Source: Sporothrix humicola (taxonomy: Eukaryota; Ascomycota; Sordariomycetes; Ophiostomatales; Ophiostomataceae). Taken from it: 64,000 nucleotides of DNA. Every line of letters begins with the position of its first letter. Position 1 is the first letter of the stretch. The translations under genes and the position numbers were made by a program. Under the pieces are notes generated by a model. That model was not told the DNA's origin, searched no databases, and saw only the letters and a list, made by a program, of their open reading frames with translations. The DNA lies in assembly GCA_021396245.1 (NCBI GenBank), contig WNYE01000010.1, positions 1-64,000 on the forward strand, written 5' to 3'. Shown piece after piece: positions 48,104 through 58,632 of the stretch.

Positions 48104-49533
48104 GTCTATTTCTTTGGTTGAACCCATCCGAAGTATGTCTTTTTGTTTATTTTTGCTAGACTCAACTCAAAGAGGTCTATTGGGCCAAGATAGTGAACTG
48201 TAATGGTAGAGTTTTGAGAATTCAGGTATCGGAGGCTACCATCAGGGAGGAAGTGAGATAGAATCAAAATCATACTTATGCTGTGAGCGGCTATTGTTCC
48301 AGCAACGAAAAACAATAAAGAAAGGCAAAAAGGAAACAAAGTGACCTGTAAAAAGCATGAAGACCGACGCCTGCATGGTAGCACAGCACAAAATAGACGA
48401 GCACCGAAATTGAGAAATGCAAGCCCGAGAAAAAGAAAATGAAGAGAATGAAAAAGCGAAAAAGCGAAAAAGCGATCAGTGCGTGTGCAGCATGCATGCA
48501 GCTCGCAATCCTCATCAAATTTTGAATCCGTCGCAATGTCGAGGTGACAAGACGTCGTTGTTTTTGGGACTTGTGAGGTTGACTGGCGCTATGGAAATGG
48601 CGTGTCTTACAGCGCGAACGGGGGCTGCCGAATCACGTGCGGACTAGCGCGACCCAGCAGAACGTACCTGCCCAACACCGTGTTCTGTTTTCTTCTCACT
48701 GACCTGCAAGGGAGCTGGGTGACCCACTTTTAGCCCACTGCCAAAATTAGGTTGGAGCCCATGTTTCCGTCTCTCCAAGAAATGTTTAGCGGCCACTCAG
48801 GAACGAAAAACGGTTGCCCGTTGCCCGGCCCGCAGCCTTTAAACGGGGCAAAAGTAAACAATCACCGCCCAGACCTCCAAACAACAGGCGCAGAACAGAC
48901 AAAAATGCCACATCCCCCCCATTTTTTTTTTCTCAGCACCAATACCAGAAGACGTCGTAACGATATGAGCACACGCATTCTTTGTTGGAGAAACGCTAAA
49001 AACTGCAGGAACGACATTACGACGTAAGACAGGCAGCTGCGCGAACAAGGCACAGGAAAGTGCGATCCGAGAGCAACAAGAGCGAAAAGAGCAAAAAGAA
49101 GAGAAGGAAAGAAGGAAAACCCACAATCCAGAGGGGAGCGCAAGGAAGGAGCGAACAACGAGCACATACCCCAAACAAAAACATTGGCGTATTTGGAGTG
49201 GACGTCGTATTTTGGACCCTTCTTTCCTCTCTTAGAAATCTTTCTTCCACCTCGATCTTCTCCTTTTATTTCTGCTTCTTCCACCCTTTTCGTCTTTTCG
49301 TTCTGCCGATCTCAACTCCAACTCGCTCGAGTACCTTTTAGCTCTCGCCAAGCTCTTCCTTCTTCTCTTCTTCTCTTCTCCTCTTCTCCTATTCTCTCTT
49401 TCTATCGTTTATAGCTTCTCTTTGAACAGAGCTATGATAGCATAGGCAAGCCCAAAGACACCGGAAAACCCTTCCTCTCTCGAATTTCGAATTCTTTCCA
49501 AACCATCCAAATTCAACCAACACAACTTACACG
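48104..49533. other. Intergenic region, promoter of the 710-aa protein gene
   Basis: No supported gene. The last 350 nt are CT-rich (TTCTTCTCTTCTTCTC runs near 49340-49400), typical of a fungal 5' leader. Confidence 0.5.
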
Positions 49534-51666
49534 ATGACGTCTCCGATCGAGGCTGACCCGGCCGCTCCCCGGCCGTTCTCCTTCTCAGGAACACGAGGCA
49601 CGAGCTACCTCGAGGAGCTGCAGCGTCAACCGCAACCACAACAGAACCAGCCGCAGCAGCGGCCACACACTTCTCGCTTCGTCGAGGGCTCCATGAACGA
49701 TCGTGCAAGCCGTGCACCTCCTGTCTCGTACCTTGGAGGCATTGGTGCTGGGGACGACGACAACAACTACAACAACAGCGGCAGTCGCAGTCGCTCCCGG
49801 TCTCGTGGTCGCGGCAACGGTGCAGACAACGCCAGAGACGACCCTTATGCCCACCGTGAACACCAATACAGCACCCGCCGCTCTCTCCAAATGGCCCGTC
49901 CTTCACTCTCGGCTTTCCGCACGTCCAACACGGCCGCCTCGGCAGGCACCTCTGCTTCGATTACCTCGACCAACACTACGGACACATCGGCGACAAACAA
50001 TACCAATAACAGCAACGGCAGCAGCCTGCGCCGTCCACGGAGCTTCTTGGGCCCCATCTGGGACGGCATGACCAAGCGTCTGCACCGTCGCACGCGGAGC
50101 ACAGTCGAGGCCGACATGGCCAAAAAGCGCGAGCAAGAGCAGCAGCAGCAGCAGCAGCAGGCGCAACAGCCGCAGCAACAATACCATATGCAGGCCATGG
50201 GCCCTACTCCTGCGACGGCTTCTGTGCCTGGTGCCCAGTCGAGCACTGAGCGGCTCTCGCCAGACGAGGTGCTTGCCAATTACCAGCAGCTCATGCAGTC
50301 TGGCTTCTTCAGCAAGCGGGCGATTCCGGCAACGCGCCAGGGCCTTACCAGCCGTGGCGGTACCAGCAATGGCTCTATCAGCTCCGAGGCAGCACCAGAG
50401 GCTCCGGTTGCCTGCCCTAGCCGGCCTCCTCCTCCTCCGCCCCCGCCCAAGGCTGTTCCATGGGGCAATGGCACACCTCTGTCGCCTGTTGCACCCTCTC
50501 CAGCTGCAACCATTTCTCTCACGCCCCGTGGCACAAAGCGCGTCCGCGCTCCTGCCGACGAAGGCGAGGATGTCGACGGTCGTCACGACAGCATTGCAGC
50601 TAGCAAGACTACCCGTGCAGCTGCCCGGTCTGCTGCGGCCGATGCTGCTGCGGCCACGCCTACCCGCAACAGCCCCCGGAAGATCAGCAAGAAGCTGCGT
50701 AAGGCGCCTTCGATTCGGTCGACTCCAGGACAAGATGGTAGTGTTCGCAGCCTTCGCAGCATGCACAATGCCGCCGCCGCCGCTGCCGCGGCTGCTGAGG
50801 CCGAGTACGAGGCAGTGAACAGCCGTCCCCCGACCGGTTACAGCAATGCCCACGGCTCTGTCACATCGTCAACCCGGACGACGCGGAGCCAGGCTGCGCA
50901 TGCACCTGTCCAAGTCCACCAGCCGCTGCCGCCTCTGCCCGTGTCTGCATCTGTTGCTCCTTTCCCGTCGACTCCCGCCTCTCCGGCGACCGCTGGAAGC
51001 GACAAGCAGCGTGTTGTGTCTAAGAAGCGCAAGGGCGTGAGCCGCACAGCCAGCTCCGAGATTGAGCGCGACGGCAGTCTGCCAGGCTCCAAGCCTAAGC
51101 CAACTGAGCACCGCCAAGATGCGACTCTGGACCAGTCCAAGAGAAAGAGACGCACGCAGCCTGCTGCTGCCGTTGTCCACCAGGACCGTCGTCATGCCGA
51201 TGACAATATTATGATCCTGGATGACGAGCGCATCATGGGCGATGAAAAGCCGCAGCGCAAGCAGCAAAAGGAGACGGAGACTCTCCGTTCGGTGCCGACG
51301 ACCAGCTACCACCGCCCTCTGGGCTCGCACAACAGCAACCCTGACACCCCTAACCGGGCTGTCCTCACAACGCTCTCGCCCTCTTCCTCGCAAAAGAAGC
51401 AGATGTCGTCGGCGGCCACGCAGCGCCACCTCCAGCAAAAGGGCGAGCTTCCGCAGCCGCCCATCAGCTTCCACTACCCACAGCGCGTGCGTGTCCGTCG
51501 GCCTATGCAAGCACAGGTCGTCGAGATCACCACAGCCGCTCCTGTCTCGGCGTCGTCGTCGTTGTCATCGTCGGGCAATGCCAGAAGCAAGGCTCAGATC
51601 AACGGCAAGAACCTCTTGTTCCGCGAGGAGGACACCGAGAACCAGGTGCCCATCTGGCAGGATTAA
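49534..51666 (+). CDS. Hypothetical basic, disordered protein (710 aa)
   Basis: Single long exon with GC-rich coding composition and a clean TAA end; I do not recognise the family. Visible parts are an Arg/Ser block (SRSRSRSRGRG, about residue 85), a short ordered-looking segment FLGPIWDGMTKRLHRRTRST (about 170-190), poly-Gln (about 202-216), DEVLANYQQLMQSGFFSKRA (about 243-262), a Pro run (PPPPPPPPK, about 299-307), an Ala-rich stretch (about 410-425), Lys/Arg clusters such as KKRKGVS and KRKRRTQP that could be nuclear localisation signals, and an acidic-polar C-terminus with FREEDTENQVPIWQD. Many SP/TP sites suggest a phosphorylated nuclear protein, but this is inference from composition only. 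Confidence 0.75.
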   Translation: MTSPIEADPAAPRPFSFSGTRGTSYLEELQRQPQPQQNQPQQRPHTSRFVEGSMNDRASRAPPVSYLGGIGAGDDDNNYNNSGSRSRSRSRGRGNGADNARDDPYAHREHQYSTRRSLQMARPSLSAFRTSNTAASAGTSASITSTNTTDTSATNNTNNSNGSSLRRPRSFLGPIWDGMTKRLHRRTRSTVEADMAKKREQEQQQQQQQAQQPQQQYHMQAMGPTPATASVPGAQSSTERLSPDEVLANYQQLMQSGFFSKRAIPATRQGLTSRGGTSNGSISSEAAPEAPVACPSRPPPPPPPPKAVPWGNGTPLSPVAPSPAATISLTPRGTKRVRAPADEGEDVDGRHDSIAASKTTRAAARSAAADAAAATPTRNSPRKISKKLRKAPSIRSTPGQDGSVRSLRSMHNAAAAAAAAAEAEYEAVNSRPPTGYSNAHGSVTSSTRTTRSQAAHAPVQVHQPLPPLPVSASVAPFPSTPASPATAGSDKQRVVSKKRKGVSRTASSEIERDGSLPGSKPKPTEHRQDATLDQSKRKRRTQPAAAVVHQDRRHADDNIMILDDERIMGDEKPQRKQQKETETLRSVPTTSYHRPLGSHNSNPDTPNRAVLTTLSPSSSQKKQMSSAATQRHLQQKGELPQPPISFHYPQRVRVRRPMQAQVVEITTAAPVSASSSLSSSGNARSKAQINGKNLLFREEDTENQVPIWQD

Positions 51667-52491
51667 ATCGAGCCCGTGGGAGGCTTGATTTTTCAGGAGT
51701 TTTTGATGCTTTTTGCATTTTCAGTGTTTTGCATCTTTGTACATTTTGTGGATTTTGTTTTGGTCACCTGGTTTGATTTTTCCTTCACTTCTTTGGCCAT
51801 GGTTTTTGTTCATTGTTTTTCTTGCTCTTGTTTGCTCTTCCCTTTTCGTTTTCCTGTTTTTGACGAAACGACACATGATCACGATCTCCATGTCTCTGCC
51901 TTTTTTTGTCTCACGAAACGTCAAATTTTCTGTTATTGTCGCTGCCCTTTTTTGCTTTTCTCTTTGCGCGGCACGAGATACGATTCAAGAATTAATGAAA
52001 AGGAGAAGGGGTTGAAGGATGGAGGACGGAAGAAAGACAAAAGAAGGCGCATAAAACGGCAACGCGAGGGCCAATGTACTTTTATGAGGGATAGCCACGT
52101 GGATGCTGATGGGCCATGTTTCTTGTAATTTTGATGATCTTGTTCTTGCTTTTTACTTTTGACTTTCTGTTCAAAATTTGTTCCATTGCCATTTTGCCTT
52201 TGGAAAGGCGGCGTTTCTCTTTCTGCATTTTGATAATGTATTGTATGAGGAATGGGTATGATACCAACGATTGGTCTTCAAAAAGCAATTATTATTATTC
52301 TTTGTTTGTTGTATCAAAGTCTATCTATGTGTAGTCGCCAAGCCAAGCATGCTGATCTGTGCGAGCATATAATGATAAAGATACCTTGTAAGGATGCTCT
52401 CTATTCTGCCCCTCTCGAGTTCCCTTCAACAAAGAATAACGTTCGTCAGCCGTTATCCTATCCAGCCAAACAAAAGACCGAGTAACTGTCT
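51667..52491. other. Convergent 3' intergenic region
   Basis: T-rich on the plus strand and probably contains the 3' UTRs of both flanking genes. No gene is seen. Confidence 0.5.
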
Positions 52492-53694
52492 TCAAACGAA
52501 CGAAGTGCTAGGAGGAATAATCCAATAGTCGGGCAGCTGTCTCGCACGCATGATTGGAGTTGGAGGCTGGAGAAAGATTTCGGGGATATTGGAAGAAGTG
52601 GCCTGACCATTGCTCGGTGTCCACGAGCAGTCATTCTGGAGTCTGGCAGGAGAAGGGTAGCCACTCGTCACCATACCCGCTCCAAGCGATGTCGAGGATG
52701 GCGAAGTATTTGGATGATTTGCAAGATTAGGATTGATATTCGTATTGAGGCCCGGCGATGCGAATTGCTGGTTCTACGGAGAGGACGCTTGCGGCACCTG
52801 TGGAGCTGGTATCATATTGTTGCGAGGAACCTGTGGCTGGCAGGTTGTGCCCACAATATTGTAGGACTCGGGAGGGCATGGGTTCATGGAAAAGGCCAGC
52901 GTTACTGGAGACTCTGGCTCTGGATATGGAGTGGGCACACGGTATTGAAGGGATCGGTGAGGGCCCTGAAGGGCCTTGCTCATTTCGAGGTTGTCTGCGG
53001 ATGACTCTGAGAGATTGCTCGCAAAGCGTACATGGTGGACCGGAGGCTGCTGGAAAACAGGGAGACTGTTCATTTGCATCTGTTGGACCGTATGCTGCTG
53101 GATCAATGGCTGGGGCTGGCTGTATGGATTGGAGATCTCAGCGGGAGATGAGCGTGGTGCCACTGGCATTGCCATGGCTTTTGCAAATGGATCCGAGGCA
53201 GCGGACGCATATTTTGCGAAAGGATCGGTCTCGACCGAAGGCAGGATGACGTTTGGTCCGAGAAAGGAGCCCTTGGATTCCTGCAGAGGCTGTCCACGGT
53301 TGTGGGCACACCTTTCCAGCTCCCACTCGGGGGGACAGTACTTGCAATGTTGGTTCCATGTTTTGATGAAGTCCCCTGTCTGTTCACTTTCGTCCTCCTG
53401 GGAGGCCCTGGCGCTTCTCTCGCTTCTGGATGACCGGGAGTTCCTGGAAGATCTCGCACTGGACCGCGTCCTGGACTTGCTCCGGCGTCCGGGACTGGAC
53501 CGTTTCTTGACTCCGCTCCTGGTGGTCGGAGGTGAGTAGCTAGGAAGGCGGAGCTGGCCTGTAGTGCGCCGAGACGGGCTGACGCTGAGATGAGGCGTCT
53601 CGGTCTCTTCCTGTTTGATGCTGACAATGCTGACGGTGCTGCCGCTCAAACGGTTCGAACGGCGCAAAGTCCTGGACATGGCTGTCGATGTCAT
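52492..53694 (-). CDS. Hypothetical Ser/Arg-rich protein; frame continues past an in-frame TAG
   Basis: From ATG 53694 the frame is open for 306 codons to TAG at 52774-52776, then for 93 more codons to TGA at 52492. No family is recognised. The N-terminal third is a basic Ser/Arg region (RRSKSRTRSSARSSRNSRSS, about residues 90-115). A compact segment with FIKTWNQHCKYCPPEWELERC (about 133-153) has three cysteines in a C-x2-C arrangement and may be the only folded part. The remainder is Pro/Gln/Ser/Asn-rich. The sequence after the TAG (NQQFASPGLNTNINPNLANH, then PSPARLQNDCSWTPSNGQ) has the same composition, which argues that the true product may be 400 aa. No plausible intron spans the stop. 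The simple alternative is a 306-aa protein ending at TAG. Confidence 0.6.
52774..52776 (-). other. In-frame TAG in hypothetical gene (candidate readthrough or editing site)
   Basis: On the coding strand the context is CCG-TAG-AAC, followed by 93 open codons of similar composition. Editing of the A (52775) would give Trp. No strong hairpin around it was evident by eye. Confidence 0.3.
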
Positions 53695-54331
53695 TTTGGT
53701 GTGAATTAGTGGGAGATAATAGAAAAGGGGAAATGGATACAAAAGTAAAGAGAGGCTCTGTATCAATGTGGTCTATGAGTTGATGGTTTGATGAACGATA
53801 ATGTGGAGATAAGAGAGCGAGATGATGTTGTAGTGATGGTACGAAAGTATTGGTGATGAATGTGATAAGGAGAAGATGAAGGCAGCCATCTTGGGCGGCG
53901 ATGGCCAGAATGTAAAGACGTCTTGTGTTAACATGTTTTCCTTTTCTGTGCACGGGAGGAAGGCGTGACCGGGGAAAGGGGTTGGCAAGGTGGGAAAGGG
54001 CAACCAACCAGGCATCGAAAGGGCAGACGGGACAAAATACAGAACACAGGAAAGAACGATGGCGAATATTTTTGGCGTGCAAGCTTGAGGGAAGCTGCGA
54101 CCGTAAAGTGCATTTGTATCTACTGGAAAAATCATGTTGGGGAGGCAGGTGCGCTCGAGGCTCCTGAGGCTGCCTCTTGCCGAAAGAAAACAAAAACCAA
54201 GACAACCAATAAACCAAATGACGAAAAAATAAAAATCATCAAGAGAACAAAAAGACCAAAGCTTGAATCCTTATTAACTACAATACATCAAAATACCTCC
54301 ACTTGTTTTTTCGTCGGCTCCTCTTCCCTAC
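53695..54331. other. Intergenic region between hypothetical gene and NIC96
   Basis: Promoter of the Ser/Arg-rich protein gene and 3' end of NIC96. A short cluster of A-rich words (AAAACAAAAACC) lies near 54186. No gene is seen. Confidence 0.5.
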
Positions 54332-57300
54332 CTAGTCTGCAGACGCCCGCGCAAGAGCCTCGTGCAGGTACGGCGGGAAGCGGTAGCGCAGCTGGCTGGT
54401 GTAGGCTGTGAGGTCGACGCAGATCTGCTTGAGATCGTCGGCGAGGCGGCGCGATGCAGACTCGTTACCACTGAACTGGCCGCCCAACAAACGCTCGCGC
54501 TGCTGCGTGCAGCACAAGATGGTCCACATAAGCAGGTTGGGGACGTTGATGGCGACGGGTTGGGCGAGGCTCGAGAAGCGGGCGGCAAAGCTGCGGATGA
54601 TGCCAGGATCGCCGTTGGCCTGCAGCGGGAGGATGCCCAGATCGCGGATTTTCTGGAGGTGTTAGTGTTGTTGTATGAAGCACGGGAGAGAAAATAATAT
54701 AATACGGGCAGGGCGGAACTCACGTCGAGGCACTGGGGCCACTTGCGGGCTTCGACAAGGCCCTTGATCTCGCTCATCTGCAAAAGCACGCCGCAGGCAA
54801 TGCGCGTCTCCTCGCGGATGCGGCGGCGGAACATGTTGTCGCGCTCGTACATGGTCATCATCGTGCGGGCGAGCTCAACAGGGTCGTCAATGGACGCCAA
54901 GCTAAGGCTGCTGCCGGGCTGCTGAGATTGCGACGCAGGCGTCTCGGCCGCCTTGTCCTTGTCGACGCGCGGCTTGACGGGCACCAGACGCATCGGCTCC
55001 TCGCCAATCTCGAGCGCAATGGCCTCGCTGAGCGCGCGGCTGACAATCACGACAACGGTGTCGTAGTCGCCCGCGAGGTGGTACAGGAGGACAGCGTCGG
55101 TTGTGCGGCCGCCGTCGTCGGCATCGCGGGCGGCCTGCAGCGTAATCGCCTTGACAAAGTCCTGTTCTCGGTCCAGCGCAATCAGCGAGCCGCGCTCCTC
55201 GATCAGGCCGCGGATGCGCGTGCCGTCCGGCCGGATGTCGCCGATCAGCTTGCTGAACTCGCGCGTCTCGAGGACAAGCTCGCGCAGAGCCTCGTAGCAG
55301 AGCGCCGTGGCGGCCGATTGCTCCTTGGGCTTGACCGACGACGAGGCGGACGTTGCCGACTGCGGCGGCTGGGTCTGGTCGTTGTTGACGTCCTCGTCGC
55401 CCAGGCAGATCAGAATCAGGTAGTCGACGGCCGCGGCCACATTGGCAGCCCGGAAGTCGCGCGTGTAGTAGCCGATCATGCGCGCAAAGTTGATCTGCGG
55501 CTGGCCGCGCGTGCTGTGGCTGAGCAGCTCGTTGGCAGCCGCAAGACTGGCGTCGGGCGTCCGCAGAAGGCCGTAGTACTCGAGCGCAATGGCAAAGTGT
55601 ACGGCGTCAATGTACGAGAAGGAGTAGAGGTAGGCGATGGCCGGCTCAAACAGGCCCGCCAGCACCTGCAGGTAAAAGTACATGGCATACGAACCCGAGG
55701 CCACGCCCGGCGCGTTCTTGGCAAAGTGTTTCTGGCCAATCTCGCGGATCGTCTCCTGCAGCTCGGCGAGGCCGTACATCTCACTGGCAAGCTCGGCTGC
55801 CCGGTCGCCCTCGCGCGCCAGGTTGAACTGCAGCCAGATCCAGTCGTGCACGTCCGTCTGCAGGTTCTCGAGGTTGCGGTTGCCGACATCGCAGCGGCCA
55901 ATCACCTTGTAGCAGGCCATGCGGAACGGGTCGACCGAGCCCTCGGGCGCGTTGCGCGCGCGCTGGTTGTAGTCGCTGTTGCAGCGCTCCTGCATTGCGC
56001 GCTTGAGGCGCCGGTCCTCGCTCGACGCGTAGCTGTTGATGTAGCTGGCAAAGACACGGTCGATGCCGCGGATCTGCGTTTGGTTGTCGTTGACGTACTG
56101 CGCTGCCTCCGTCACGTGGCCCGACCGCAGCAGGTAGAAGATGACGGCCCACACGTACTCGCCCTGCACCTGCTGGAGATCCACATTGTCGGGGACAAGC
56201 ATCTTCTGGGCCGCCCGCACGCGGATGTACGCCTTGATCTTGCTGACGACGTCTGGCCGGCCGCCGAGGCTGGCCTCCTGAGGGAACTTGGCGATCTGGC
56301 CCTCCACCTCCTGGAAGAACTTCTTCTCCAAGAAGCGGTTGGCGCCCGCCAAGATACGCTGCCGGATGGAGATCGCGCCGGCACTGCTGGTGTTGGGATC
56401 CAGGTATGCACGGGCGAATGTGCGCTGCCGGGGGCCTGGCGCGCCGCGTGTGAGGTGAGGCTGGTTGACAGACTCGGGGTCTTCGCCGACAATCTGCGAC
56501 AGAGCGCGGAAGGCCTCGATCACTAGAGCAGCCTGGCGGTCGCCGCCAATGCTCGACTCGACGGCCACCATCTCGCTGAGAATCGGGAACGGCGCAGACT
56601 CGATGCGGTTGTCGTTGAGGCGGTGCACGGTCTCGGCCAGACGGGCCTGCTTCTCGCGTGTGTAGCGGTCGTCCAGTGAGCCAGAGCCGCTTGCGCCAGA
56701 ACCGCCGTTAGCTGTGCTGCCGCCGGCATTGGCCGTCTCGACATCAGAGAATTCCGAGGCGTGGGCGCCAATGCGGCTGGCCGAGCCAATCACAGACTTT
56801 TGCATGCGAGACCGGCCAAACACGCTGGTGCCACCCGCGCCGCCCGTGGCACCCTTGGACGCGCCAGGCTGTGTGGGCTGCTGCTGGCGGCTCCGCCGGC
56901 GTCCAAAACCGCCTGTGCTCGCACCGGGTCCGCCGCCCACAATATCAGGCGTGCCGTAGCGCGGAGTTCCCGACACGCCACCAGTGGCAAGATCCTCGCG
57001 TGTCTTGATGCCAAAGTGCTCGTAGATGCGCTTGCGCTGGGCCTCCCACTCAGACGTGACGTTGTCCTCCAGGAAGCTATCAAAGTCGCGGACAGACCGC
57101 TCGAGACCGTCGGCGATCATGCTCAACGTCGTTTTCGTCTGCAGGTTGGTGAGGTACGTGTCGACGTCGACCTCGGACGGGCCCCTCGAGAAGCCAGAGC
57201 CGATGCCGGACTGGCCATGGGAAACGGGGGCAACCGAGGCGCCATTTCCGCCAACTGCAGCCGCTGACCGAGTCGCATTAAAGATGCCAAAGTTGCCCAA

Positions 57301-57876
57301 GTCGCGGACAGCCGCACCAGGGTCAACGCCCGACGCAGCTAGCACATAGTGTGCCTTGCCGTCCTGCAGAGGCGCCGCAGCACCGCCGGCTGCCCCAGCA
57401 GCACCGCCAGCACCGCCACGAGGGCCGATTTTGCGCAGCTTCTGGCGAAGATCGCCTAGGCCCAAATGAAGGCTCGGGAGATCCGAGTTGGAGCCGTCGG
57501 CGCTTGAGCCTGCCTCGCCCTCGGACCGCTTCTTGCTCTTGGCGAGCAGGCTGTCAAAGTACGCGCCCGAGGTCGCAGTCGGGCGGGCAGCAGTGCTGTT
57601 TCCATTGTTATTGTTGTTTGCTGCGGTAGCCGTCGATACTCCAAAGCCACCTGCAGCTTGTGTTGTAGACGCTCCGAGCGGCTTGCTGTCCCAGAGGCTG
57701 CCGCCAAAGGCAGACGGCCGTGCTGCAGCTGCATTTCCGGCAGCAGGAGCAGCAGCACCACCGCCGCCGAGAACAGAGGGTATCGTCGAGCTTCCAACGG
57801 CCGTCGAGCCGCCAAAAAGCGAACCGCCGAAGGACGTGGTCGACGCGGCCGGTTTGGGGGCGCCAAACAGCGACAT
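54332..57876 (-). CDS. nic96: Nucleoporin NIC96 (Nup93 family)
   Basis: The model is complement join(54332..54652, 54724..57876), 1157 aa. NIC96 is the linker nucleoporin of the inner ring that anchors the Nsp1/Nup57/Nup49 channel complex. It starts MSLFGAPK with FG-type repeats (SLFGG, AFGG; about residues 1-90). A Gly/Ala-rich linker follows, then a coiled-coil part (YLTNLQTKTTLSMIADGLER, about 230-250) and the segment VRDFDSFLEDNVTSEWEAQRKRIYEHFGI that defines the family. The rest is an alpha-helical solenoid, including VWAVIFYLLRSGHVTEAAQYV, KVIGRCDV and ILICLGDEDV, and the C-terminal FPPYLHEALA. The 71-nt intron (donor GTGAGT, acceptor CCAG) joins exons in phase 0 and restores RKWPQCLD-KIRDLGILPLQ. 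It is longer than yeast Nic96 (839 aa) because of low-complexity inserts. The start at 57876 is chosen over upstream in-frame codons because MSLFG is typical. Confidence 0.93.
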
Positions 57877-58632
57877 GTTGTGGATGGCGAGCACAAAGAG
57901 GACGAGAAAGAGAGAAAAAGGGGGTCGGGGGGAGAGGACGGGTGGTCGTCCGGTTGGAACGTCCTCGTTGTTGATTCTCTCCCTTTTTTCGTCTTTTGTT
58001 TTTGTTGCTTTCGACCGAGAGGTTGGGGGTATGGGGGTGCAAACGCGCGTCAATCGGAACTAAAAGAATGCAGTGGGCTCGCAGACGACAGAGAAAAGGA
58101 TCGCAGTCGTGGAGATGCCCGGCCGTTGGGGCGTTGCGATGTTGAGGGGTGGTGGTCGTGAAGCAAAAGTGGCAGAAAAAGATGTCGGTCTACGGCGATG
58201 CACCTCACTTTTGGTGCTCTTTTGGTGCTCTTTCTCTTTTGCTGCTTTCGCGTTTTTTATTGGATTTAATTTCGATTTAATTTTATTAGCATAGCTTCAC
58301 GTTGCTTAGGCTTGTTGGCAGTGGTGCTTGCCTGATGTGGGTCCTTCCCAGCATAGCAACATCGACACAGCCAATCAGGAAGTAGCGATGCTATCCAACA
58401 CCAACAAGTGGCAGGCACGAACAGGCACAGGCAGGCACAAGCGCAGCGAGCGCAGGCAAAGCAAGCAAGCGCAAACGCCAATTCATTGGAAGGTGCATCT
58501 GACTGTCAACAGCCAACACCCACCCACTATTCACTAACAGCTTACAGCTTCATCAAGCTGGCCTTAAATATTTTCATTAAATTATTACTCCATCTCATTA
58601 CATCGTATCCAAGCCCCATACCATCCCAAAGC
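57877..58632. other. Intergenic region between NIC96 and FGGY kinase
   Basis: Promoter of NIC96 on one side and 3' region of the kinase on the other. An AGGCACA-type repeat occurs near 58410-58450. No gene is seen. Confidence 0.5.

Noticed and set aside
54928..56526. 532-codon plus-strand ORF
   Set aside because: Antisense to the NIC96 solenoid, whose conserved sequence and splicing are clear; the ORF is a by-product of GC-rich codon use and has no recognisable features.
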